Below, piece after piece: positions 43,334-53,370 of a stretch of 64,000 nucleotides of DNA. This stretch comes from Branchiostoma floridae. Taxonomy: Eukaryota; Chordata; Leptocardii; Amphioxiformes; Branchiostomatidae. Every line of letters starts with the position of its first letter. The first letter of the stretch is position 1. The notes beneath the pieces are model-generated. The model searched no databases. It was not told the origin of the DNA and saw only the letters and a list, made by a program, of their open reading frames with translations. The DNA is taken from the NCBI RefSeq assembly GCF_000003815.2, contig NC_049989.1:14466983-14530982 (forward strand). Direction: 5' to 3'. The translations under genes and the position numbers were made by a program.

Positions 43334-44511
43334 TTAGTCGCCAGATGATGGTTTCCTATTGTCGTCTTGTTTGGCCTTTCCCTTCACAAGAGCTGGAAAG
43401 CATACAGAACAGGTGATCACAACAGTAGACTTAGGCTAACATCACATTTCCAAACCGGGGCCCGGCCGGGCTGTTTGTGGAAACGAAAAATAGAAATGTA
43501 TACGTAGAGATATACACAAATAATGCCCACGACTATTCTCTTGACGTCTTGTGTAATTTGGTGTCTTTTATGTCATACTTTTCCTTCCCGAAAGCTGCCC
43601 GGTCGGGCCCCGGTTTGGAAATGTGACGTAGGCCTTCAGCTAAGGTCACATTTCCAAACCGGACCCCGGCCGAGGTGTTTGCGGAAACAAAAAATAAAAC
43701 TGTCTATCAAGGAATATACACAGATTATGCTACAGACTATTTCTTTTACGTTCTGCGTGTTCTGTTGTCTTTTACATCATTCTCTTCGTTTCCCAAAGCT
43801 GGCCGGCCGGGCCCCGGTTTGACCTTAGCCTTACAGATCTTTCAGCAGTTTTGAGTGAAAAACTAAAATCTAGATTAGAAAACTCTGTCAAAAGGCTAGG
43901 TGAAAATCCAGACCATTCATGCACTGTATAGCCAGGTTCCGGATTCGTACCTATGTTTGTTTATATTGATCATCAGTAATATACACATTGAATCCATAAA
44001 GCCATAACTCCTGAGTTTCTTAGAATACTACCTCCGAACGAGACTTGTAGTGTATGTAGAGAAATAAGAAACATTCTATAGTCTGAACAGAGCAACAATC
44101 ATCCAAAAGGAGACGTTCGGGTGAATTTTTTTGCGTAGTTTCACTTTCATTCAATCTAACGTGATCTAACGTTACATGCTGTAGGCTGAAATGAAAAGTA
44201 CTAAAAGAGAACTATTTTATCCCACCTTCCCTCTCCTGCTCGGCTATCTCATTCGCTGCGTCGGCAAAGTCCTGTCTGTCGATACTTTCCATAACTTTCG
44301 CCAAAAACGAAAGGTCTCCCTTTTTGGACACCCCTTTTCGTTCCAGCTTGTTGAACATCTCCTGGGCGGTGGCACGCTGGATGGAGCCCGCCGGTAGTAC
44401 TTTACTGCCGCCGATGTAAGTGCGAATGTCGCAGACTTCTTCATCAGTGAGTTCTCTCGAAATTTCTAGATAGAGGTCCTGACGAGTGCGTCTGCCTTCT
44501 TCTGCTGCCAT
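43334..44511 (-). CDS. Short DED protein, probably truncated paralogue (DED gene 4)
   Basis: Two minus-strand exons, 44226-44511 and 43334-43392 (phase 1), give 114 residues. The first ~94 are a death effector domain close to that of DED gene 3 (LYLEISRELTDEEVCDIRTY, KKGDLSFLAKVMESIDRQ). Exon 2 reads ALVKGKAKQDDNRKPSSGD then stop. That exon is alignable with exon 2 of DED gene 1 (ALEDGSTKEEKENKKSSTS). In gene 1 the donor follows ...TCTG|GT; at the same place gene 4 has TCTG|GC and reads on to TAA two codons later, right beside the 22-bp minisatellite. The likely story is loss of a splice donor and of a downstream effector exon, leaving a DED-only product that could act as a dominant regulator. 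Whether it is expressed is unknown. Confidence 0.65.
43432..43830. mobile_element. Two adjacent MITEs, CCGGGGCCCGGCCGGG family
   Basis: Copy 1 (43432-43634) has ends AGGCTAACATCACATTTCC + AAACCGGGGCCCGGCCGGG and the complement CCCCGGTTTGGAAATGTGAC. Copy 2 (43639-43830) is a diverged copy in tandem (CTAAGGTCACATTTCCAAAC ... GGCCCCGGTTTGACCTTAG). Both cores hold GACTATT and a TTTTCCTTCCCGAAAGCTG-like stretch. They lie in the DED gene 4 intron. Confidence 0.85.
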
Positions 44512-45117
44512 TTTTTAAGGTAGGTGACACACAAAGCACCTGTTGCGTTACCTGATAAACACTCACATGCCACCTGGGATATTCCATTCTACCCGGGGCG
44601 ATATCAAATGACTTAGTTGTTAAATCTCTGAAGTATGTATCAATTGACATTTTTTCAATATATACCTTTATTGGTTTGAATTTCGCTCACTTTCATCTAT
44701 TCAAAATTAATACTTTGAAGACCATTGCTTTTTTAAATATGTTTCTTACCTTTTTTAGTCCCTATCTTGTCGAAGTGGGTAATTCCAAGGTCATTAACCA
44801 CACTCTATTGTTGCGACTAAAAAGTGAAACCAAAATAATGACTGAAAACAAAACTCCTTGGGTCTTATCTTGTGCAAATATTCTGTATTGATATGTAACT
44901 AGCAAGTAGTCTTATACAATGCTTTGCCTTACATTGTGCCTGTTACAATTGACGTGTAAAGGGCTTTGACTTGACCTGTGTGAAACTCAAAATGCTCAAT
45001 ACAGACCTTTAAAACATCTTTCTGGAATGCTTTTCTGGAATACAAAAGAGAAGTGATGTAAATTGACTGTTGTCCAGATTCTGCCCCAAAAGGTATAAAC
45101 TCACGCCCCTCACTCAA

Positions 45118-45330
45118 GCACCAAATCTCCAAGCAGATGTCGAGAGGCTGAATCTCACGTTTTCTCATACAGCTGCCAGTTTCTGTTACAAGCGGCCTCC
45201 ATGACAAGTTTGTAACTGAAACTGACAGACGTGTTGATTTAGACTCACAGCAATGTCACTCACCCACCAGCCGGATCCACTCATCCATACCACAGTGCAT
45301 CCAAGGTATGTATTGGAATGGCTCAGTAGA
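45118..45330. repeat. Upstream homology block of DED gene 4
   Basis: The partner of 42395-42610; see shared landmarks there. Here they read ATCTCCAAGCAGATG, CAGCTGCCAGTTTCTGTTAC, ACAAGTTTGTAAC and CATACCACAGTG. Confidence 0.7.
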
Positions 45331-46408
45331 GACTGTGTATTGAAGGATGTTGCACCCCATTTGTAATAGGAACACCCCCTTGTCATCTAATGAAATAATA
45401 GATGTTAAAGAAGGACATTGATAAAATCCCTGAGCAACCAAAGATTTCACTGATTGCTTAACGAATTTCATACCGAATTGTTTTGTGTTTACATATTTTC
45501 TTCAATGTCTTTTAAGGCACTCGTACCATGCATCATACATGTATTGCAATTATGAATTCAGGGAAATTTCCACTTTTTATTGGTAGACAGTCTTTCAGTG
45601 ATTGCAGTCTTGTGAAAAGTGGGCCAAAGCTAAGTCCATGGAGATCTCACCTTTTCCTATAAAGGTAGAAAGATTAAATAATAAGAAGCCAAGTCGGCTA
45701 TTATAGATACTGGTACAGTTGATACAAATAAGACTCAACAAATGTCTTCACACACACATTTTTTGCCTGATTACGTACATCAATTGTAAAATACAAACTT
45801 CCACAACATCAAAGTTGAAAGCACAGAGTTTTAAACTGAAGAAATACAGTCAGCAAATACAGCAAGTACAGCACAGCTACAGTGGTCATATCAATAAAGA
45901 TATTAATTTTGGATATTCTACCTCGAAATTTTGAGAGGTGATCATGTCATTACAGCTAGCCCCTAAAAGCACCATTGAATTAAATATTCTTCACTTTTTT
46001 CTTCAAACACATGTAGGTATTTAGAAATTTGTAAACTTTGCTGTAGAAATGCTTACATACCGCTCCTAACAAGGCACGCATTTGGGGAAACCAACGGCAA
46101 AAATGAATTCTTTCTCGAGTCTTCTTCCTTTCAGTTTACTCCAATTCCTTTCCTACCTTTTCATTTGATTAGATGTTAATGATTCCCTGCTAATCTTTGG
46201 TCAACTCTCATGACCTTTTGTTATAAAACAAGTCTTGCAACACAAAATGTTAATTATCTTCATAAGGCACAAAGATAGAAAATTGAATATCAACATTTCC
46301 ATGTCAAGATCAGAGCAAGGAATAAAAAGTACTCAAATACATTTGTATATAGATTCTGCTACAAACCTCTTACAGATAATCATATACAATTTTTCTTTCA
46401 TTTAGGCC
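45331..46408. other. Intergenic, no gene recognised
   Basis: A/T-rich. No supported coding sequence. Confidence 0.5.
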
Positions 46409-46585
46409 ATGTTAATTTGACTGTATGGCTGACATCCTTTGAGAATTCCAAACTTGATGCGAGCGTATGAAACAAAGTTTGGCAAAACAAAAATGTTGCC
46501 TTTGTTATGAAATCTAAGTAGTCAGGAAGGTGAAACGAATGAACAGTGATGCGCACTGATGTCATCCATACAATCAAATCAACAT
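46409..46585. mobile_element. MITE, GTTGATTTGATTATATGGAT family (short copy)
   Basis: Ends ATGTTAATTTGACTGTATGG + CTGACATCC and ATGTCATCCATACAATCAAA + TCAACAT are inverted repeats. TGATGCGAGCGTATGAA is shared with the 3072 and 14191 copies. Confidence 0.8.
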
Positions 46586-47759
46586 TTCCCTAGTATAGTA
46601 AAATTACAACAAAGCACCACATTTGGCACAATATGTAAGCTTGTATCCTAGTTGATTTGGAGCAGCACAACTCACTCAAACACACAATATGTAATAGGGT
46701 AACAACTGGCTTCCCCCTAAGGTATTGCCAAAAATGTCGCTAGAATCACCCAAAGACATAATCATCAAATTAATGTGGTCATAAAATCTTTTGCTAGAAG
46801 GCCCTTTAGTACAAACTGTCTGGACAAAGTGTCCAGTTCTGTTTGCATTCTTGAAAGTGGTCGACTGTGATAAGTTAACCCTGCTTATAGCACCAGTGTA
46901 CAAATTTGGCAAAGTTGAGGAACCCAAACCAAGCATGACAAAGGTTAAAGTCAAACTTTGTAGCAAAAACCAAGTCATTAGTGACTAATTGACAGACATT
47001 ATTATGGTGGATGTAGCTTTAACATTTCAACTTCAGATCCAACAGGCTTTTTTATCTGTCTGTCCAAGCCTGAAAGTTGATCTTTGTTGATAAAAATCAC
47101 TATGAAAACTGATTGTTCTTAAATGTACTTATCCAAATTATTGACTGGACAGCACAAGTCGTCTTCAGGGAATGACTTCTTAAACATAACCAGATGCAAA
47201 TTCTTAATGATTGATAATAATCAAATAGGTAGGTTTTTTTTACTTAGTCTGAAATTTCATCTGCGTTGGTACAAGTCATTATAAAATTGATTCTTTAAAA
47301 CTGTTACTTCCAAATTTTCAACTAAACAGCACAAGTCTTCTTTAGGAAGTGATTCATCTTCTTACACATAAACTGATATAGTCAGTAATCAGTAAGGAAT
47401 GTAATTTCACAGACAGCCTCTAATAAAATCAGTGAAATGGAGGTGTGTCCATCCCAATAACCTTCAAGCTCTACCTGCTTCTGTGAATAGCTTCATCACA
47501 TTGGGCAATCCATGGTTAACAAAGTTCTTTACACAAAAACTACTGTAACAGGTTTTCATCTGCCAATCTTTTAGTGGAACCAGTAGAATCCTAGGCAGGC
47601 AGCAGAAGTACATTTTGTACTAATAATAAATGTTGTCATGTAAAACAAAACCCTTGTTTGAGAGTAAAAAACTAATTGTTAACCCTCCCCCTGCTCTTTC
47701 ACCCTGTAGCAAATACAAATTTGAAGCCAGGATGCCTCCTCAGCATGTAGATGGTTAAT
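46586..47759. other. 3' flank of TMEM97, no other gene recognised
   Basis: Downstream of the minus-strand TMEM97 stop; expected to contain its 3' UTR. No other gene or repeat structure was seen. Confidence 0.5.
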
Positions 47760-50544
47760 CTAGTGAGACTTGATGTGAAGGTGAGGTTTGTAATCGTCGC
47801 TGAACACCATGACAAACAGCATGAGCAGGGGGATGACCAGATACGGCATGTAGATGGTGGCGAGCGTCATGCGCTCCTCGAAGGTGGCGGGACCGGGGAC
47901 CGGGGAGTCGGAGAAGTCGTTGAAGAAGACCTGAGTGAGGATGGGGATGAGGGTGGTGGCCGTGTGGGTGGAGTAGATGATCACCGGCAGGCGGATCCAC
48001 TTACACTTACCTGGAGGGGGAAAAGAAGAACATAGTGTAAGGAGGTTCACAATTCTAAGTACTATGTGCAGCAACCTGCATCTTGGGTCAAAGGTGAAGG
48101 TCCCTAAGCCATAAACAAAGCATATCTGAATATTAATTTGCAAATCAAGACAAGGGTCCAGACAAATCTGTTTACAAGTAAAGGGTCTTCACCTTTGACA
48201 TATACCAAAAATGCATTTCACTTTTTCATTCTATCACAGCAGCTAACTTTCTACACCCAAATGGTACAAATGCCTGGGAACCATTTGAAACATGCTTCAT
48301 ATAATATTCTGGCCTGGAGTCCAGCCTTGTTCACTTTAGGCCACTTCTGTAGGTCGCAAGGCAGGGTAGCAGCCTTTGGCAGCAGACTAAAGTGAACATG
48401 ACTGGCTAATATTCAGATATCCTGGTTAATCATGAAGGGCTCCTATGCATATACTCCAAATGTACATTAACAAATATAATCCACAGACCCAACAAGAGGG
48501 CTTGTATACATTTGCCAGACTAAAAAATTTACTACAGTACAAGGTGTTATGTGCATGTGAATGGGCCTTAGACAATATAAACTTACAAAGTGATATTAAA
48601 CACAGAGAGTGTTATTATTGAGGCAGAAATGCAACAAATGAAAATGAAGGGGGTGACACATAGGCTATCATATAAAAGAATGTTGAAGTTATCCACGGAC
48701 GGTATGTGCAGTGTTCAAACAAGCTGGATATGGAGGAGCCACATTGCATATGCTGTTAGTGACATTACAAACACATGTACATGTACATACATACCCACAA
48801 AGAAGGCATACGCTGCCACAAAGAAGAAAGGGAACTGTAGAAGCAGTTCCACACATATAATTCCCTGGAACCACACCGGCGGATCAGCCATCAGCGCGTC
48901 CTTTGCACCGCGGGCATACGTCTCCTTTATCTCACTCAGCTAAAAAAAAACGGGAATAATCAGTGTACAAATGTGTGGCTATGTTTACCTTGGTAGAAGG
49001 CATAGGCAGCGACAAAGAAGAAGGGGAGCTGCAGGGTCATTTCGCACCAGCAGAACGACTTGAACCACATGGGAGGGTCGGCCATGAGGGCGTCTTTGGC
49101 GCCGTGAGCATAGTTAGCCAGCACATCACGCAGCTGTAGGTAACGAAGAGGAGCACACCAAAAAGTTAGTCAGAGCAGAGGAGGGTTTTAGCCAGGTTTT
49201 TAGTTCAGCATAATTTATTATTAACTGTTAAGGCGAGGTAGGGAAGGGACCAATAGGGCATGGTATGGAAGGTAAAACACTTTGAAACTGTAAGTAACAA
49301 TGGTAAAACATTGTATTAAACTTAAACTTGACATCCATGGGGGGGACTTAATTCTTTTCACACCAATGTGATTTTTTGGCCAGTTTGGAGGGTCATATCA
49401 ACATTTTGTATATTTTGATCAGACATTGTTCCACAAATAAATACTAGCAAAGTACCACTACACAAGTTTAGAATCAATGTAATACTAATACCTTATTAAG
49501 TGTGGTGGTCCAAATTATAGGGGCGGTAGGTTGTTACGCTAAAATGCAATACCCTGCAGAGTCAGTTTTTTGCAAGGAAAAAATGTTCATCATAGCCAAA
49601 TGGTCGGATTGAAGAGGTGGTCGCTTGGGCAGGTTTGACTGTTTCATTCAGCATACACATCCCTTTGTTACTTCACCTATGGTAAAATTGGCCTTAGGCA
49701 TCTCTGCCGTACTACATTAATGTAGATCAATCATGACAAAACTTAAGATAATAACCAAGACTGCAAGATTTTGAAGTGCAGCAAGAAAGAGACTGGTATG
49801 CATGCAAATCTGACTGTTAATATTATAAAATTAATGTGTTAATTACTTAGTATAAGAGAGGGTCAATTACATGATTCAAAATGTACATTATAACATAACC
49901 GGCTATTAGTAAGGTTAACGTTATAGGGTTAGAACTCAGAAGTACAAAATAATATACACTTTGACTGAGATACAATCATAGGAATAATAATAATTTAATA
50001 TTTATTAAATCTAATAAAATAAAAGGTGACCCGGCATTGAGTCAGAAGCTACAATGTTAACCATATGTTAGCATATTGAGAATTGAGAATGTCAAAACAA
50101 CAAAATTTTATGGTGTGCCAAATCGACCAAAGTCCACTGCATGTAAAATGCACATTTGACACGTGTGCAGATCTATTCACAATAGTTAAAGCATTGACTG
50201 AAAGTATACTACCGACAGTATGCTATATACAATTTGATGGAAGAAGAAAAAGGGAAAGGATTTGAGTGCTGGCGTCTGTGTGGCACGTTTTGGGAAGAAA
50301 AAACAAATCGTTTTGCTTTGCAGATGACTATGCATTTAGCTGATTGGGCTAAACGCAAGAAAACAGCTGATGTCAAAACGACAAAAACATACGTTTAAAG
50401 ACAAGTAGCGGGACTGGATTTCTGCATACTTACGGCCTGAGGATACAGCTCCTTTGGAAGCAAGGCTTGAGAGTCGAACAGAATGGTGATGGGGATATGA
50501 GAGGCAAAATACAGAAAGAAAACCCACTCTAAAACACGCGCCAT
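47760..50544 (-). CDS. TMEM97: TMEM97 / sigma-2 receptor family membrane protein
   Basis: Minus-strand exons: 50434-50544, then either 48989-49133 (2a) or 48795-48939 (2b), then 47760-48010. Either combination gives 168 residues (human: 176). The start is [34 protein letters not shown] ends exon 1. Exon 3 begins [20 protein letters not shown] and includes [28 protein letters not shown] and FVMVFSDDY. Four membrane segments of the EXPERA fold are evident. Asp24 and the Asp in KDALMADPP correspond to the two ligand-binding aspartates of human sigma-2; the second is present in both exon versions. TMEM97 is an ER/lysosomal protein linked to sterol handling and NPC1 levels. All splice sites are GT-AG with consistent phases (0, 1). 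Confidence 0.95.
48795..48939 (-). other. TMEM97: TMEM97 alternative exon 2b
   Basis: 145 bases, starting in phase 0 and ending in phase 1, exactly like exon 2a at 48989-49133 only 50 bases away. It encodes [20 protein letters not shown] then [20 protein letters not shown]. Exon 2a encodes [20 protein letters not shown] then [20 protein letters not shown]. Using both would break the frame, so splicing should be mutually exclusive. Confidence 0.88.
48989..49133 (-). other. TMEM97: TMEM97 alternative exon 2a
   Basis: The copy nearer exon 1 and the one closer to vertebrate TMEM97 ([10 protein letters not shown] resembles AWFKSFLFCE). Acceptor TACCTACAG, donor CAAG|GTAAAC. Same length and phases as exon 2b. 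Confidence 0.88.
49140..50433. other. TMEM97 intron 1
   Basis: No gene. Contains a right end of the CAGGTTTGACTGT-type element near 49630-49640 and a very A/T-rich stretch near 49985-50025. Confidence 0.5.
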
Positions 50545-53370
50545 GTTGGGACGCTAAATGGTGTGATAACATCGACGCGCAAACAAATAATATGTGAAAT
50601 AGAATATGATACTGGTCTTTAATACATCATATCATACACTGATTACACATAAAAGATACATTGTTGTATTTGTATAATTATGGTATCAATACAAAAGTAT
50701 TCTGATATCGAAAATGATAGAATGTTTAACATCTGCACACTTCCGGGTTACGTTAGTATGCGGTTGTGGGCGTGGTCGCCAGGTGAAGTGGGGTGAGGGA
50801 CGTATGAATGATGTCATCAGTAACTTGTGACTATTCAAGTTTAGCACGTAGCGCCCGCAAGCGATATGATACGATAGGGATAGGGTGGGGTCACACCTGC
50901 GCATATATTCAAGTCCGTATGAGGCGCGCATGAGAGTATTTGCCTCCACCAGGCCCCACAGGTCGTTGTAAAAATAATAGAAATTGGACAAACGTAAACA
51001 GGTAACATGTCAGACGAGTTAGCTGGGTCGTTAACCATGATTCTCGGTCAGCTAACTCATCTGGCATGTTATGTATCTATATTTGTCCAAGGAGCTTTTA
51101 TCAGTGATTTGTCCAATTCGTACTATTTTTCCCGCGACCTGTGGAGCCTGGTAGAGCGTTATACGCACCTCAAACGGACTTGAATATATACGCATGTGTG
51201 ACCCCGCCTTCACGGCGGACGGTTTGCACTCCGACTTGTCTGCAACAGGTCCGAGGTAGTGCGCGGCAAAAAAAGTGATGAAATGGTTTCTATGGTCCAA
51301 GTTTGTCTTGAGTTCATATCATTCATAACGTACGAAAGGGCCGTACTTGTACATATATACAGCAGCAACAACTTAGATATGGCCATAACTCATTATACAA
51401 TAGACTGGATTCTTTCCTGAGCTAAGCGACACTTTTTGTACTGCAGTCGTCCCTCAGTAAGACATCTGGAACCGCATAGTTTCCGTTTAGAACTTTTATT
51501 CAGCCTGGAACCTGGTTAGAAATGTTTTAAGTAAAAGTATATGTTGAGGCAGGAATGAAGATATCTTCATAAACAGGAAAACATGCTCTCTCTGATGACA
51601 CATAAATCAAACTTATATATAGCGTATCTTGTATATAGTTTCCATAAAAAAGTCGTATGCAAAATCGCACAGACTCAAATTATATAGTAGCTCTCACTCT
51701 TAAATATATTTTGTACCACACATGTGTAAAATATGTACATAAACTTATTAGGACTTTGAATTATGTAAACCGTATCTCTGTTAGATAATTTGTTTGATAC
51801 TCTTCCCTCATGCCCTCAAATTAAAGGCTCAATGAAAAGCGGCCTGTAGGTCGATTTGAGCTTCTCATGATAAACAAAGGTTCGAACGAACAAGCAAACA
51901 AACAAACAAGCAAACACACACACACACAAACAAACTCCCGTTAATCTCGGATGCAATATATGCCAGATACAATGTACTGTGTGCGTAGTATGTTATGCGT
52001 ATGTGTTATTGTATGGCACAAACAGACTTTGCAACGTTTTGGGCCTAACTTCGGAACAATCTACTAATAGAACACTTCGTCACTGTATTTATTGATTTAT
52101 TAATTGGCTGCCATTACGTTTATGTCTCTGTGGTGCTCAGTGCAGTAGGCGAGGGTCGACGGGGGGAAACTGCGCCTGCGCTTTTAATCCCCTACTTCCC
52201 TGTAGTCGTATCAGTCTACTGGTATGAACTGTCTGTCTTGTACGTTTCGTATGTCTTTTTTATTTGGATGTGTCAAGTTGGCAGGAGTGGGTTGGTGGGA
52301 GCTCGGCGGACAAGTAACCTGTTGTGGGTAGCTTGACACATCCCTTTTTCTTTCCTTCTTCTCTCGTATGCTCTTTGAAATTATTTTAAAAAAAAATGAA
52401 AACAGTGAAAAAACGTCTCATCCCTCTTGTGTAGTTTTCTTTATTTTTCTTATTTTTTTATACCCCCATTAAAAACGGGCCATTACATGCCATTGCGACT
52501 TAGCTCGGAAACGGAAGAGACCGGCGCTAGACTTGAGGTCAGGCACCCTCCAATTGGTATCCAAAATAAACTTGGGTGTGTCCTCAGGATGAAATAACAT
52601 CTGAAACCTTTGCGCGAAAAGTAACATAGTGGATTAACCTTGGTTCTTCCCCTTGACAGAAACCACACAAAAGTGGTTGCATAACTTAACTCTGACAAAA
52701 TGACACGGCCAACTTCGCACGCGCGCGCACAGAAAAAATAATTGGTATCTTATACAATGGCTTAAAATAACAATGGTTTCATCATGCAGCATATATCCGG
52801 ATTTTCAGTTGGACTACTTCGTGTTTCGGATCTCAAATAAAAGGGTACATTCTTATGAACAGCTATGTGTACCACACAATGATAGCAATTTTCATCAAAG
52901 AAATGGTAGTTGCTCTCCTTGCTTTTATAACATCAATTATTCATACGCAACGTAAACTTTGCGTCTGTTTCCAACAAAACGAACGTATCCTCTTTATGAT
53001 TCTATAGGCGCTACAGAAGCTCGCTAAACAAATGGTGTATACTACACTGTAGCTTTGCTATCAGAAAAGAAGAAAGGAGGCTGTCACGAACGGGTGTTTT
53101 TTTGTTGTTGTTGTAAATCTTGTATCATGTTACCTGGGTGACACTTGTCGGTTACCACCCCAGCTTGACGCAGCAGACATCTTAGACGGTAACGTTTGAC
53201 AAGAATCGCAGCGACGGCGATCATAAGAAACTTCAATTCCGTCGCAGAAAAGATGTAGGAAAGATAAACCAGCAGCAGAAGCAGGCGTAAGGGTTTGAGA
53301 GTTGGAATGCGGGACTCAAAACGCGGTTGTTAGAGTTCACAAGACTTTTCCCGACAGATGATACGTCACT
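50545..53370. other. Region between TMEM97 and the TRAF gene
   Basis: No supported gene. A hairpin MITE lies at 50886-51206 and (CAAA)n/(CA)n simple repeat at about 51893-51940. The divergent promoters of TMEM97 (left) and the TRAF gene (right) are expected at the two edges. Confidence 0.5.
50886..51206. mobile_element. MITE, same family as 9344-9645
   Basis: Ends GGGGTCACACCTGCGCATAT and ATACGCATGTGTGACCCC. Inner arms contain TTCAAGTCCGT / ACGGACTTGAA, and the centre palindrome contains GAGTTAGCTGG / GTCAGCTAACTC. Confidence 0.88.

Noticed and set aside
42880-43416. Repetitive open frames on both strands (basic or Phe/Ser/Leu-rich)
   Set aside because: All six frames are open because of the 22-bp repeat; there is no evidence for selection on any frame, so not called as genes.
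47751-48035. Plus-strand frame of 94 codons rich in Gly, Asp and Glu
   Set aside because: Antisense shadow of TMEM97 exon 3.
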